Position numbers and translations under genes: made by a program
The notes under the pieces: generated by a model
Seen by the model: the letters and a program-made list of their open reading frames with translations, nothing else
What the model was told of the DNA's origin: nothing
The model's database searches: none
Shown: piece by piece, positions 1 through 8,280 of the stretch
How positions within the stretch are numbered: position 1 is the stretch's first letter
Layout of the letters: each line of letters starts with the position of its first letter
Assembly (NCBI RefSeq): GCF_000344685.1
Contig: NW_006920416.1
Span: forward strand, 1,497,001-1,514,356
Source: Gloeophyllum trabeum ATCC 11539
Lineage: Eukaryota > Basidiomycota > Agaricomycetes > Gloeophyllales > Gloeophyllaceae
Reading direction: 5' to 3'
DNA length: 17,356 bases

Positions 1-2
1 GT

Positions 3-1190
3 GGGTCTGTTTTTATTTCTAAATTTTGGTCCGAGCTCACTCGACTCCTGCGAATCGACGCGAGGACGTCTACGGCGTACCACCCGCAGACTGACGGTCT
101 GACGGAACGTACAAACCAAACCCTCGAGACGTACTTACGTGCCTATTGCTCTTACCAGCAGGACGACTGGGTTGATTATCTCCCAGTCGCCGAGTTCGCT
201 TTTAATAATCTAGAGAACTCTTCGACTCGACAAACACCGTTCTTCGCCAACCTCGGCTACGATCCGGCTTTCACCCCCCGACTCACCGAACGTTCGACTG
301 TCCCTGCGGCCGAAGATCTGTCTCGCCGCCTCGAGCATATCCATGCCGAGCTCAAGGCCGAACTCAAGCGTGCCCAAGACCTTCAAGCCAAGTACTATGA
401 CAAGAAAGTCCTCCCCGCGCCTGAGCTCAAACCCGGCCAGCTTGTCTGGTTGCTCCGACGCAATATCAAGACTACTCGACCATCCCTGAAGCTAGATCAC
501 CGCCGACTCGGCCCCTACCCCGTCGTTCGCAAGATTGGCTCTTCAGCCTACCTTCTCAAGTTACCATCATATCTTTCTCGACTCCATCCTGTTTTCCATG
601 TTTCCCTTCTCGAACCCTATCACAATCCCCTCTCCACCGCTTCCAGCGTTGCTCCCCAGCCCTTCGAGCTCGCTGACGAAGATTCCATTCAGATTCATTC
701 TATTTTAGATTGCAGAAAGATTGGCCGCCGCTACGAATATTTCGTGCGGTGGAAGTCCTTGCCCGAGTCCGAGAATTCGTGGGTCCCCTTGTCCGACATC
801 CCGTCAACCTGCGATGAACTTCTCGAGCGATTCCACCGGCATCATCCTCGCGCTCCACGCCCCCATGCAACAGTATTTTCTAAATCTTATAATCTATCTA
901 CCGAATCCGCTGCCGTTGACCTGCCGCTTCCTCCCTCTGCCCAGATGCCCTCCTCCAAGCCCTCCGCGTCCTCCGTGCCCGCTGCCTCCGCATCCTCCGA
1001 GCCCATGCCCTCCGCTGCCGTGCCCTCCGCTGCCCCGCGCTCTCCTTCGCCGCTGGTCGTACGTCAGAATCCCCGCGCTGAGTACGTACCGCCGACGCAG
1101 ACCACGACACGCACCGGTCGTGTGTCTCGTCCTGCGGCGAGGTTGGATCCTCCCTTGCGTGCTCCCCGCTCGCGCCGCCGTCCGCCTTAA
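3..1190 (+). CDS. Pol polyprotein, integrase-chromodomain C-terminal part (5' partial)
   Basis: Open frame from the window edge to a TAA at 1188-1190 (395 visible residues). It begins at the GS that normally follows the second catalytic Asp of the DDE integrase core (D-R-G-S). The motif TAYHPQTDGLTER follows, and its Glu (codon 105-107, visible residue 35) is the third catalytic residue, at the spacing expected for DD35E. Next comes the integrase C-terminal GPYPVVRKIG/LHPVFHVSLLEPY region (about nt 510-620). A chromodomain spans roughly nt 690-845, with the aromatic/WK pattern YFVRWKSLPESENSWVP. The tail is rich in Pro, Ser and Ala and ends in Arg. Integrase inserts the cDNA; in chromoviruses the chromodomain is thought to steer integration to heterochromatin marks. 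No ATG lies in the visible part, as expected for a polyprotein that starts upstream. Confidence 0.93.
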   Translation, partial: GSVFISKFWSELTRLLRIDARTSTAYHPQTDGLTERTNQTLETYLRAYCSYQQDDWVDYLPVAEFAFNNLENSSTRQTPFFANLGYDPAFTPRLTERSTVPAAEDLSRRLEHIHAELKAELKRAQDLQAKYYDKKVLPAPELKPGQLVWLLRRNIKTTRPSLKLDHRRLGPYPVVRKIGSSAYLLKLPSYLSRLHPVFHVSLLEPYHNPLSTASSVAPQPFELADEDSIQIHSILDCRKIGRRYEYFVRWKSLPESENSWVPLSDIPSTCDELLERFHRHHPRAPRPHATVFSKSYNLSTESAAVDLPLPPSAQMPSSKPSASSVPAASASSEPMPSAAVPSAAPRSPSPLVVRQNPRAEYVPPTQTTTRTGRVSRPAARLDPPLRAPRSRRRPP

Positions 1191-1201
1191 AAGGGGGATA
1201 A
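1189..1201 (+). promoter_or_regulatory. Polypurine tract (plus-strand primer site)
   Basis: A purine run (AAAAGGGGGA followed by TAA) overlaps the pol stop codon and lies directly before the 3' LTR. This is the position and composition expected for the primer of plus-strand cDNA synthesis in Ty3/gypsy elements. Confidence 0.7.
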
Positions 1202-1553
1202 TGTGACGGTTAAGGCCGTCACAGCCACTTCCTATGTTTCAACGGACTATTTCCTATTTTGTCTTATGTTTATCTTAACGGTCACTCTTAGATAGACAAC
1301 GGACTCTGGCTCTAGAATGCAGTGCAAGCATGTATTCGGCCGACGGCCCTCGCGGATGACATCGTATCTACCATGTACCTTTCGGCTTCCGTTTCCGGTA
1401 TCTGACAGTTAGGAGTAGTCAAACGGTCACTTATACCGGTAGCTCCCTGTACTCTCCCCTTTTCCCCGTCGAATCAACGCCAGTACGGTCTCAGCGTCTA
1501 CTCGTCTTCCGTTCTACGTCTGTGCTTCGGTTTCGGTCGCCTTGACCGTTACA
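1202..1553 (+). repeat. 3' LTR of the gypsy element
   Basis: A 352-bp segment begins TGTGACGG and ends CCGTTACA, so it has near-perfect short terminal inverted repeats (TGTGACGG against TGTAACGG) and the canonical TG...CA ends. It starts directly after the polypurine tract. Its first 20 bases (1203-1222) form an inverted repeat with 7-bp arms (GTGACGG...CCGTCAC). The end at 1553 was placed by the matching terminus; the second LTR lies outside the window, so the length cannot be confirmed by comparison. The bases after it (TTGAT from 1554) would be the target-site duplication to look for at the 5' flank. Confidence 0.8.
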
Positions 1554-2032
1554 TTGATGGATACATATTTCTTCAAATTTGCCGATGTACTAGTATAGAA
1601 AGCACAAGACACTTTGACAGGCTACAGACTCTACATGATACAATATACAACTGCAAATTCAAGACTACCAGCAATCCTTGCACCATTCAACGAGGACTGT
1701 TAGAAAAAGTCTCGCATCGCCGGTTTTCAGACACACTGCGTCGTTTGTCCGAATCAGGCAAGTGGTCTACAGCTCGCGTCCTCAGATTTTGCTTGATGCA
1801 TTTATCAAAGGTATAGCGTATGTCCTACCACTACAACAAGTATGTAGACCTGTGCTAGAATGCTACTCAACGGTACAGAAAAAGATTCAGATTTTAATAC
1901 AGCTCTGGGAAATCGCAAATAGAAAGTGCACGCAAACCGTGCAAGAAAGTGAAAATCGGGACCCCGTAAACTTGGAAAGGGACAACGACAATAGGGTTGA
2001 CGTCGTCGGTAATACCCGCGTTGGCCCCTTGG
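1554..2032. other. Intergenic region between LTR and GNAT gene
   Basis: Both strands hold open frames of up to about 130 codons here (for example + 1678-2067 and - 1805-2071), but their translations show no recognisable domain. The + frame also overlaps the start of the GNAT gene out of frame. I read this stretch as host sequence upstream of the GNAT gene and see no RNA gene or element in it. Confidence 0.5.
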
Positions 2033-3045
2033 ATGGTGCCCGACGACATCACCTTTCAACGTATTGAGCACCCTTCGGGTATGTGCTAATGCTCGGAACC
2101 GAGGTCTGTCTCACTCTGCTATAGCAGCCCAGATAAATGCTTCCGTCGACCTGTACAGTAGTCTCATGCAAGATGGCAGGTCATGGACGTTTATAATGAT
2201 AACGGTGATACTCATCATCGTGCATTGAACTAGGAGCCGCTTCGAAGAGCCTTACCGGAGGTGATATCACCTTGGTCCCATTGATGGCACGCGCGGTGCT
2301 GGCAGCAGGAACCCTGCACGGTGAATACTACGGTGCAACAGATTCCAGTGGACAAATACTGGGATTCATATTGGCAATACCTCCCGGACGAGACCTCTTT
2401 AGCACGTAAGAGTCCAATTCTAATGTGCTACCACAGGATTCACAGAAAGTCTGCAGTGAGGTCGAGCGTGAGCTTGGCTTCAACGAATTTATGGATAAGC
2501 TATCCGACGCCGGAAAAGAATATTTCAAAACTACTGTATGTGCAGATCCCTGATATCAGCGAGAGTCGACTCATTGCTCAAAGTACACGAACAAATTTCA
2601 CGAACTCGTGGAAGAAAGCCTTGGTCCAAAGGTATCAAAATCTGATTTCGAGAGGCTACTGAACGGGACATTCATGCATCCACAAGGGTAATCTGAAATC
2701 GTTCTGGATCTACATGGTTATGGTCCGCCCGGAGTACCAGAGGAAAGGCATCGCCAGAGCTCTCATGGGGCTCTTGCGAGAGAAGGTACAGTTATGTTCG
2801 TAGTCCCAAGTTTGTCTGAATTCTCATTTCAAATTTCCAATTAGGCGTCGAGTTTGGGCCACCCCGTTGCGTTGAGCACGACAAACCCTAATAATGTAAG
2901 TCAGGAGGGACTGATTTTCCACTCAGCCAATCACGAATATTGTCAGGTTGTCGTGTACCAGAAGATGGGATTTGTATTGAAGGGACAGGCAATAATGCCC
3001 TCACCTTGGGCGGATTGGCCGATATATGTCTTGTCTACGTCCTGA
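2033..3045 (+). CDS. GNAT-family N-acetyltransferase, 8 exons
   Basis: Spliced model: 2033-2078, 2125-2175, 2234-2405, 2457-2535, 2584-2631, 2687-2785, 2845-2895, 2947-3045 (645 nt, 214 aa). All junctions keep the frame and introns are 46-59 bp. GNAT proteins move an acetyl group from acetyl-CoA to an amine; the substrate is unknown here. Motif A, with the acetyl-CoA pyrophosphate-binding Q/R-x-x-G-x-G/A signature, is VRPEYQRKGIARAL (Q150-A155). It is preceded by the beta strand FWIYMVM and followed by the motif-B-like NNVVVYQKMGF (residues 181-191). The upstream half matches the fungal GNAT pattern: SLTGGD near residue 40, a GEYYGATD strand, and PPGRDLFST. Seven introns are GT-AG or fit that rule except intron 2 (2176-2233), which must use a GC donor to stay in frame. 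Start: first ATG in frame with a plausible N-terminal strand (ITFQRIE). The gene lies 480 bp from a retrotransposon LTR but shows no damage. Confidence 0.85.
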
Positions 3046-3470
3046 CCAATCGGGGAATTACTTGCTTGTATGTAGCTCCGAGTTCGACCACCTGCGCGAG
3101 TGGGAGCTCCAAACGAATCATTCCGTGCAACAAAACCTTTTAGTCGGTTCTTCAAGACTCTTAAAAATAAAGTGAAACACGGTCGCACGGGTTATTCCAC
3201 TAAGCCTTCGACGTCTATGCCAGCTTCTTGCATCTGTACGATGGCCCAGGGCCCAGCCCTCGATTGTGCCACAATCAATGAATCAATTAATTTGGTTTCT
3301 GCACAGTCTGGTTATAAATGTTCATACTCTCTCGTCTCCGGCGACCTAAGAATCATAGGTAAGTAGGAAACGCGGGTTTAGTGTGGCAGTGCCTGACACA
3401 TGAAACAGCCAATCAAAATACTCAAAAGCACAGCCACCGGAGCGACGTGGTTCGCCGTTGATTCGGTGAT

Positions 3471-3493
3471 GTCGACCACTAATAGTGGTTGAC
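3471..3493. repeat. Short inverted repeat (possible hairpin)
   Basis: Arms GTCGACCACT and AGTGGTTGAC (one mismatch) are separated by three bases. The repeat lies in the gene-free stretch downstream of the GNAT gene. No function can be assigned; it is too far from the GNAT stop codon (about 425 bp) to be an obvious 3'-end signal. Confidence 0.5.
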
Positions 3494-4200
3494 TCAAAGA
3501 TGATATCGCGTTGGCTTGATACATCTCATATTACTCATAGGTGCTCCGCCGATTCAGACTTTAGCTGGTAGGCTGACTAGTACTCCAAGCTCAGTAGGCT
3601 GACTTCAGTTGACAAGGAGTGAGCCCCACTCCTGGAATGGTATGGCTTCATCTTATGATCTGTGGAAAGGAACTATGGTCGGTTGCATGCAGTGAATGAT
3701 TTGACCTGATTCGGCCTTCGGGAAGCAGAATAATTCCTAGCGTTTCTATTAAATCTACGTGGGGGCGCTGGCACCCACTGGCACCTACAATGACTAACAA
3801 CCTGGTTGCTGAGTGAGGCCAGGCACGAACTGCATGCATCCGAATTCTCTGGTCTCTGTGTAGGGATTTATTCATGCTCTTCTGAGAACAAGACAAGGAA
3901 AACAAGGCGACATCATTATTCCAAGAGCAGTGTACCTCTTCCGGGCTCGACACTAGCATGGCGGCCAACCATGGCGGCCCGGCAAGGACCGCGCGAGACA
4001 AACACCACACCACCGGCTTGTTCCAGAACAGTGCCTGGTCACATCTTTTATTGCTTCTGGTGCTACGACTTGGTGAATTCTCCAATCATACTGCATGTTT
4101 CCCAAGGTTGATGCTCCTTTGTTCCGTTGATGTTATTTCAGAGTCACATAGCGAGTTTCATCAATCTTGCATACAAGACTCGAATGACTTATGTAGGACA

Positions 4201-4272
4201 TCTACATGGTTTCGCCTATTGTTCCAGCTTCTGAAGAACGACAGAACTGCGTCGTCAAGTTGTATAGGATAA
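4201..4272 (+). pseudogene. Possible relic of an N-terminal helical (MLKL-like) module upstream of the kinase
   Basis: In one forward frame this stretch reads TWFRLLFQLLKNDRT...SSCIG and then stops. By eye it resembles the helix of the N-terminal module in the paralogue at 14510-16604, which reads LKWFEHFSKQSDIARNIRQC. Shared features are W-F, an F four residues on, charged/Asp spacing, and a Cys near the end. It lies 100 bp upstream of the kinase-only gene, where such a module would be expected. I could not find the neighbouring helices or connect it to the kinase by plausible splicing. The similarity is weak and could be chance. Confidence 0.2.
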
Positions 4273-4373
4273 ATACGCCCCGTTCCTTGCTTTGGACCAC
4301 ATAATCTCTATCCCTCAATCAGCTGCAAGACGCCTTCAATTCCAAACCTTTGGTCATCATAATCACTTAGAAC

Positions 4374-5574
4374 ATGCAGCTCCTGATACTCCCCAATGAA
4401 TACTTGGAGGTCGAGCGAGGCGTTGATTGGGACATCTCACACTACATCGCGACGTATCTAGGGAACCAGAAAGTCACCGTACAAGCTATTACAGCGGCAC
4501 CGGCTGGAGAGTCGGCATGGATAGATGTCAGCTCATTCCCCATTTTTTTCGAAGGCTTCCTGAACAGTTTATCTCAGCTGTTCGACAAGGAAACGAGACT
4601 ATGGCTCAAAGCTTGGGAGAAGGACAAGGGGAAGTATATCTCGCCCGTATATGGTTTCCTCCCGGACCCGCAGCCCAGTTTCCCTTGGCTAGAGTGCGTT
4701 ACTTCTGGTGTCCGCCGGCCTCGAGCTTATTAGCATCACAGACACTTTTGCATAGTACACCCGTACTATGAAAATAGGTGTGCAACGAGGTACCTCATCA
4801 ATAATCCCATGGCCGACCATATGCATATCGTAAGTATCGTGGAACTTCCTTCTATTTCATGACGCAGAACTCTGCCTGCCAGATTCGAGGCATTGCCAAA
4901 GGCCTATTGTTCTTACATGAGATGGATATAGTACACGGCGACATCCGAGGAGTGAGAGATTTCACTGATGGTCATCTTGTCTGCCCAACTGATGATTCGA
5001 AGACTACCGTGATGATTAACTCGGACGGCAACCCCCTCCTCTCCGAGGGTGGTGTATTCAACGTCAGTGCACTTCTCTATCTCTCTATAATTCAAAATAA
5101 CAAATTCTGAGTCTCAGGTCGTATGCAATGCAGACCAGAAAATAAAGGATGAGCAGGGATTCTTGCTCTTAGCTTTTCGTGCGGCCAATTGGCACGCCCC
5201 TGAGCTGCACAGAAACTTGGACGTTCCGGCAGCACCTACCAAGCAGTCGGATGTCTACTCATTCGGTATGACCGTGCTCGAGGTAACTATTACCGTCTGC
5301 TCAGTATTGACAATATCGTTCGAGGACAGCACGTTAACCACCAACTACACAGCTTCTGACTCACGAGAGACCCTACCGTGCAATGCGGTCATACGGGGTA
5401 ACTTACCATGTTCAGCATACACCAGGCTTCCGTCCAAGCAGACCTGAGGACGACGTCGTGCGCCTGAGGGGCCTCAATGATGCATTATGGGACTTCTTGC
5501 AAGAATGTTGGAGCGAAGACCCAGCAAGGCGGCCCAGTATGCATCGCGTGGTGGAGGTCATGGATTCCATCTAA
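4374..5574 (+). CDS. TKL-type pseudokinase, kinase domain only, 7 exons
   Basis: Spliced model: 4374-4526, 4578-4693, 4742-4829, 4883-4951, 5003-5062, 5118-5282, 5353-5574 (873 nt, 290 aa); all frames agree and no stop occurs. The fold is shown by KYISPVYGF (beta4/5 region), HPYYENRCATRYL (hinge), IAKGLLFLHEMDIVHGDIRG (residues 123-142, catalytic loop with HGD in place of HRD), HAPEL (APE motif, 189-191), SDVYSFGMTVLE (helix F) and CWSEDPARRPSM. Key residues are lost: the VAIK Lys appears as Gln37 (VTVQ), the Mg-binding loop Asn as Thr144, and DFG as E157-G-G. The catalytic-loop Asp139 remains. It is therefore probably a pseudokinase with a scaffold or allosteric role; this is inference. The six introns match the last six of the paralogue at 14510-16604 in position and phase. 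An in-frame stop just before the ATG supports this start, and no N-terminal module is attached. It converges with the DUF1479 gene, with 173 bp between the stop codons. Confidence 0.8.
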
Positions 5575-5747
5575 TCATCGCAACCTGCACTCTTTATCGC
5601 CATCGCATTGTTGTACGAATCCAATGATGTTAGTGTACCGGATACATGGTATTTCGAATAATTTGTAGGGTGTGCACTCGTAACCGATACGACCCTGTGT
5701 TTCTGCCTCAGACGCGCTGAATTCCGTAGAACGGTGTCTGCGTAGTC

Positions 5748-8280
5748 TTAAAAGAGAATACTATTAGCCTCCTCAATCACCATTCGAGCTCCTTCGGTGG
5801 CGTCCTGCGGTACATCGAAGGGTGCGAGACCCAGGATGCGGCATCCCTCGACGTTTCTTACATCTTCCGGTATCGCTCGGCCTTTGAACCTCGATTCGCC
5901 TTCGCCTCCGGGGAAGTCTCTAAAAGGATAACTGTCAATGGTTCCGTTGTTAATGCAAGTGATAGACGGAGGCTGACGATGGTGGAAGCCCTAGTAAAAA
6001 TGCTTCTCGCTGTTTATCGAGGTACTGTGCACTATTTCATTGGTTATATCAGCAGGTTCGCTGGTGAGACAAGGGAAAGGGTGACGTACTTGTATAAGGT
6101 AAGTGGTACAGCAGGGATATACATGACGGATGAATCCCCTTTCCCGGCGTGGCGGGACTCGACAGCGTGCACGCCGTCGCAGTGCCCTACCAATCGGGAT
6201 TACACACCAATGCATGCTAGTAAAGGATGGACATACAGTAGACTTGGTCGCCCGGCTCGACGGTCGGGACGGATACCATCGTGCGAGCCAGCTGCAGGTG
6301 TGGATGGGTGCCGACGTTCATTTCCTGCGTCTTCCCTAGCCTGCTCCCGGGAAACTCGGGGCTCTCGAGATCCGGGACCCAGTCGTCTGCCTCAAGCGAG
6401 GGCACGTTCTTCCCGTCCGATGAAGCGATAAATTGCGTAGGCTTGAAGAACGGTCGAAGGAGAATGTAGGCGGTAGAGAGTGACAACATGGGAAGCACGC
6501 GTAGAGTGCCCTCGCCGGGACCAGTGGTAGAAATGGACGTCCACCCCTGCCAGGCACGGAAAACCGTACATTGGTTACTGTGATTTCCTTTGAGTACGCT
6601 GCACAACCCACGAGATAAGTCTGCTACTTACGGGGCCTCATAGAGATCCTGCTTCGCGCTCAATCTGGGAGTAGCGTCGAACGGATCATGCAATCTCCAC
6701 CTGTCGCCGCCTTCTAGTATCCGCCCGAAGCAGCTCCGGAAGCCCGGGTCTTCCCATCGCTCAATCGACCCGCCATCGATGTGCGGACCCAGACCCCGTG
6801 TTCCCCAGTCATCTTTGGGGTCCGGGTACCGGATGCGCAGGCGGTCGAAGTACGAGATGGGCGTTGTAAGGCTGACGGGAGAGGACGGGTTAGAGGTGTG
6901 CCAAAGAGATAGCAGGAACGTTTGGGTTTTGATTAGAGCCGGGTGGGTGCGGGCTTGGATCTGGGCCGGGGAGTTGTACAATTCGAAGAATTGTATGTTG
7001 TCCGGTGGGAACCCTGCGAGTATTAGTTCATAATTATATATGGGGAGAATAAGTCCAAATTGGGCCACCTTTCACCAGAGGTTTATTCGCGGAAGCGTAG
7101 TCGATAATGGACTGCTTCCAAGCAAGTGCTTCCTGGAGCATATCAAGTCGATGAGATTGCCATAGGACATGCAGAGGGGTGTCATACCGCCTTGGGAACG
7201 CCTCCCCGGACTACAGTCCCGGACAAGCAAAGGCAACAAATTGATTTCTGACCGAACGAGATTTTTTGGCGGGAAACCGACTTCAGATTTGGACTCAGGG
7301 AGGCTGGAAACGTCCAAAAATGAGGTCCCCTTATTTTTCCCACGACTTTTTGATATGGCCAAATTTTTGGGCCATTTCAACGACATTCTACACGGTCACC
7401 GGACTTCCCAGGTCACGCCCTGAGCATTTGGTGACCTGTAAACCCTTGCATGGAGCTGCAAAAGACTTCGGACCTCCTTCTGAGGCCGCCCACTGGCAAG
7501 GAAGTTCAAATTTATGGCACATGTTACCTTGATTGCCATATTTGGCCTGCACTTATGAGAGCTATTATGGCATATCGGCTGGTCCAATTATTAGATTTAA
7601 GCCGGAATCAGACTCAGCTGGTTGAAAGGAGTCGATTGGCATATTTTCCGCATTTTTCCCGATTTGTTTTGTATACGGCCAAAATTTTGGCCCATCCCGA
7701 CCCATTATTGAAGGCTACAGGGGGTTTATGGGAAATCGGCTCGTGCCAATGTCTTCTTTAGAGTCTAAATCACTCGTTTCTGCAATAAAATTATGGTTCC
7801 CACGGCTGCTGGACCTCAGGAAATCCTGTCACCGAATTTGTTGTCTTTGGTTGTCCGGGACTGTATCACCGAGCCCGCCTTCTTCACTGCGGCAATCTGA
7901 TTTGCACTAAGGCCTTTCTCCATCTCCCTGAACGAAACCTGTGGTATAGCCTACCGCCACAGACATTGCTGAGTCATATGAAGGTCCTAGGTCTGTCAAC
8001 TCACGTCCTGCTGTTTCTGTGCAATCACTTCCACCTCTTCCTTCAGGTCCCGGAGCACTTGTCTCCAACTCTCTACAAGTTCGTCTTTCCAGAGTTGCTT
8101 CTTGAGCTCTGCAAACCTTGCTGGAAAGGGCTCCGCGGTGTCGGAGAGGGAAGCGAACACGTCGGCGATGGATCCCTCCTTCCGCTGGCTACCACCACCC
8201 ATTGGCGCGGCGGTAGCCAACCACCTCGCAGCAATGGGAGCCATACCAGGTACAGACCTTGCTGCGAGCGTAGACAGCAT
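5748..8280 (-). CDS. DUF1479 (YbiU-like) putative Fe(II)/2OG oxygenase, exon 2 interrupted by a MITE
   Basis: Minus-strand exons: 8280-8005, 7938-7864 plus 7211-7188 (one exon split by the element at 7214-7863), 7132-7069, 7013-6632, 6577-6237, 6186-6090, 6031-5978, 5931-5748. Without the element and one TA copy this gives 1497 nt, 498 aa. DUF1479 proteins are predicted cupin-fold non-haem iron oxygenases whose substrate is, to my knowledge, not established. Family landmarks: FFELYNSPAQIQARTHP, YFDRLRIR, GLGPHIDGGSIERWED (His224-x-Asp226, likely iron ligands), YDPFD-like HDPFDATPRL, FRAWQGWTSIS, GPGEGTLRVLPML, and WHCDGVHAVE (388-397, candidate distal His), then YIPAVPLT and GESRFKGRA. The N-terminus MLSTLAARSVPGMAP is Arg/Ala-rich without acidic residues and could be a mitochondrial presequence. 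Unspliced read-through into the element meets a stop within about 18 codons after codon 117, so this allele is probably null unless the element is spliced out or excised. Confidence 0.87.
7214..7242 (+). repeat. Left terminal inverted repeat of the MITE
   Basis: 29-bp arm starting CAGTCCCGGACAAG and ending in CAACAAATT. It matches the reverse complement of 7835-7863 except at two positions (G/C at 14, G/A at 20). Confidence 0.9.
7333..7383 (+). repeat. Internal degenerate direct repeat of the MITE, copy 1
   Basis: Starts ATTTTTCCC, passes through a T-rich stretch into TATGGCCAAATTTTTGGGCC, and is repeated with differences at 7652-7700. The GGCCAAAT...GGGCC part is itself a near-palindrome. 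Confidence 0.6.
7652..7700 (+). repeat. Internal degenerate direct repeat of the MITE, copy 2
   Basis: Second copy of the 7333-7383 unit. It contains a perfect 16-bp palindrome, GGCCAAAATTTTGGCC, at 7677-7692. Confidence 0.6.
7835..7863 (-). repeat. Right terminal inverted repeat of the MITE
   Basis: 29-bp arm whose reverse complement starts CAGTCCCGGACAAC. It pairs with 7214-7242 with two mismatches and is followed by the second TA copy. Confidence 0.9.

Larger units (their letters stand above)
1..1553 (+). mobile_element. Ty3/gypsy chromovirus LTR retrotransposon, 3' part
   Basis: The window opens inside the pol gene of an LTR retrotransposon and contains, in order, the C-terminal half of the integrase core, the integrase C-terminal region, a chromodomain, a Pro/Ser/Ala-rich tail, a polypurine tract and a complete 3' LTR. 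This order and the chromodomain are diagnostic of Ty3/gypsy chromoviruses (Metaviridae), which are common in basidiomycetes. gag, protease, reverse transcriptase, RNase H and the 5' LTR must lie upstream of the window. The visible reading frame has no stop or frameshift over 395 codons, so the copy may be young. Whether the whole element is intact cannot be judged here. Confidence 0.93.
3046..4373. other. 1.3-kb region without a recognisable complete gene
   Basis: Open frames of 80-145 codons occur on both strands (for example - 3648-4085 and + 3958-4272), but none shows a known domain, and their overlapping arrangement fits chance. Two local features are listed separately: an inverted repeat at 3471-3493 and a possible kinase N-terminal relic at 4201-4272. 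The direct repeat GTAGGCTGACT occurs twice within about 40 bp around 3567-3606. No transposase, RNA gene or clear promoter was seen. Confidence 0.45.
7214..7863. mobile_element. Non-autonomous TIR element (MITE, probably Tc1/mariner-pogo group)
   Basis: A 650-bp segment has 29-bp terminal inverted repeats (7214-7242 and 7835-7863) that start CAGTCCCGGACAA and differ at two positions. It is flanked by TA on both sides (7212-7213 and 7864-7865). The boundaries are independently fixed by the host gene: removing the element and one TA joins GTG-A and TA-GTC into the expected VIVRGG of DUF1479. TA target duplications and termini beginning CAGT are typical of the Tc1/mariner superfamily, especially pogo/Fot1 types. 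The longest open frames inside are about 100 codons with no transposase motif, so it would need a transposase in trans. The interior is AT-rich and holds two degenerate copies of a 50-bp repeat. Confidence 0.88.

Noticed and set aside
721..1206. 161-codon forward frame overlapping the integrase-chromodomain frame
   Set aside because: Pro/Cys-rich translation is a shifted reading of the Pro/Ser/Ala-rich Pol tail; the pol frame carries all domain motifs.
2321..2662. 113-codon forward frame
   Set aside because: It is out of frame with the GNAT exons, and its sequence crosses three introns of a model that matches the GNAT family throughout.
3648..4085. 145-codon minus-strand frame as a gene
   Set aside because: No domain, low-complexity composition, no plausible splice partners; overlaps equally long frames on the other strand.
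4694..4777. Alternative 84-bp intron in the kinase-only gene (acceptor at 4777)
   Set aside because: It keeps the frame but deletes the hinge segment HPYYENRCATRYL, which aligns with SPHYANGTAIEYL of the paralogue; the 48-bp intron 4694-4741 keeps it.
7214..7863. Autonomous transposon with its own transposase
   Set aside because: No open frame longer than about 100 codons and no DDE/DDD-type motif in the 650 bp; better read as a MITE.
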